From Paucimonas sp. (GTDB lineage: Bacteria > Pseudomonadota > Gammaproteobacteria > Burkholderiales > Burkholderiaceae_D), in the NCBI GenBank assembly GCA_029266815.1, contig JAQSWC010000113.1, positions 1 through 6,665 of the forward strand: a stretch of DNA of 6,665 nt. Reading direction: 5' to 3'. This document shows, piece after piece, positions 5,779 to 6,665 of this stretch; within the stretch, counting starts at the first letter, position 1; each line of letters opens with the position of its first letter. The notes under the pieces are model-generated. The model did no database searches. It saw only the letters and a program-made list of their open reading frames with translations, and was not told where the DNA came from. The translations under genes and the position numbers were made by a program.

Positions 5779-6665
5779 TTATCCGAGAACGCGGTTCACG
5801 GTCGCCACGACGTTCTCGACGGTGAAGCCGAAATGCTTGAACAGCACGGGCGCTGGCGCTGATTCGCCAAAGGTATCGATGCCGACCACGCTGCCCTCCA
5901 GACCCACGTACTTGTACCAGAAAGCGGTAACGCCCGCCTCCACTGCCACGCGCGGCAGGCCCTTGGTAAGCACACTCGCCTTATAAGCCGCATCCTGGCG
6001 GTCGAACACGTCCGTTGAAGGCATTGAGACCACGCGCACCGGTACGCCCTGTTTCGCCAGCTCATCAGCCGCTTTCACGGCGAGATCGATTTCGGAGCCG
6101 GTGGCAATCAAAATCGCCTTGGCATTGGCCGCGTCTTTCAACACATAACCGCCGCGCGCCACGTTCGCGATCTGTTCGTCGCTGCGCTCCTGGAACTGCA
6201 GGTTCTGGCGCGAGAAGATCAATGTAGTCGGGCCGTCGCGGCGCTCAACAGCGGCTTTCCACGCCACAGCGGATTCCACCGTGTCGCACGGACGCCAGTT
6301 GTCGAGGTTCGGGATCAGTCGCAAGCTGGACACATGTTCCACCGACTGGTGCGTCGGGCCGTCTTCGCCAAGGCCGATCGAATCGTGGGTGAAGACAAAA
6401 ATGGAACGTGCCTTCATCAGCGCCGCCATGCGCAAGGCATTGCGGCTGTAGTCTGAGAACGTCAGGAAGGTTGCGCCGAAAGGAATATAGCCGCCATGCA
6501 GCGCAATGCCGTTCATGATGGCGCTCATGCCGAATTCGCGCACGCCGTAATTGATGTGGTTGCCCCACTGGTTGACGCGCAGCGGAATCGATTCCTTCCA
6601 GTTGGTCAGGTTCGAGCCGGTCAGGTCGGCCGAACCGCCCAGGAATTCCGGCAGCACCGGCGCCA
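5779..6665 (-). CDS. tkt: Transketolase, C-terminal part (cut by window edge)
   Basis: Thiamine-diphosphate enzyme that moves two-carbon ketol units between sugar phosphates in the pentose phosphate pathway (and the Calvin cycle where present). The window contains the last 294 codons, roughly the C-terminal 45% of a protein of about 660 residues; the frame stays open through the right edge, so the 5' end is missing and no start should be placed here. Visible parts are LGGSADLTGSN, the pyrimidine-binding domain with GVREFGM (its Glu is the catalytic cofactor-activating residue), HDSIGLGEDGPTHQ (substrate-binding His), and SRQNL near the end of that domain. The C-terminal domain with IATGSEIDLAVKAA and GVTAFWYKYVG follows, ending VNRVLG and TAA. 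It is the first gene seen in the tkt-GNAT-gap cluster, and its stop is 4 bases from the GNAT start. Confidence 0.97.
   Translation of the reverse strand, partial: APVLPEFLGGSADLTGSNLTNWKESIPLRVNQWGNHINYGVREFGMSAIMNGIALHGGYIPFGATFLTFSDYSRNALRMAALMKARSIFVFTHDSIGLGEDGPTHQSVEHVSSLRLIPNLDNWRPCDTVESAVAWKAAVERRDGPTTLIFSRQNLQFQERSDEQIANVARGGYVLKDAANAKAILIATGSEIDLAVKAADELAKQGVPVRVVSMPSTDVFDRQDAAYKASVLTKGLPRVAVEAGVTAFWYKYVGLEGSVVGIDTFGESAPAPVLFKHFGFTVENVVATVNRVLG

Noticed and set aside
5343..5862. Plus-strand frames of 160 and 137 codons opposite the GNAT gene and the end of tkt
   Set aside because: Both are antisense shadows of two well-supported genes and show no family resemblance.

Overview
The window looks like a chromosomal segment of a betaproteobacterium, most likely Burkholderiales and perhaps Oxalobacteraceae. 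That rests on the style of the GapA and transketolase proteins and on moderately high G+C coding sequence; it is recalled family resemblance, not a search. Most of the content is housekeeping, and I see no CRISPR array, transposase, prophage, RNA gene or defence system.

Layout. Positions 1-465 hold no supportable gene; the first 240 bases are AT-rich (38% G+C by hand count). A plus-strand gene (466-2289) encodes a secreted lipoprotein with a right-handed parallel beta-helix fold, possibly a polysaccharide-active enzyme. It converges on a minus-strand block that fills the rest of the window. Read in its own direction, that block runs: the 3' part of a transketolase gene (tkt, cut by the right window edge), a GNAT acetyltransferase 4 bases after it, gapA (GAPDH), a clear intrinsic terminator, a short S26 signal peptidase I, and a Gfo/Idh/MocA oxidoreductase 7 bases after that.

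How the genes fit together. tkt and gapA are central carbon genes (pentose phosphate/Calvin-type exchange and glycolysis), often neighbours in this group; here a GNAT gene and a 13-bp perfect inverted repeat lie between them. The signal peptidase and oxidoreductase form a second transcription unit after the gapA terminator.

Most notable observations. (1) The signal peptidase has an apparent one-base frameshift at a G4T6 tract. A well-placed Shine-Dalgarno and a family-like N-terminus (MKRWIRENKG) sit in one frame, and the rest of the membrane anchor and catalytic domain in another. (2) The 13-bp inverted repeat overlaps the GNAT stop codon in the leader of gapA. (3) The beta-helix lipoprotein has no recognisable function from sequence alone.
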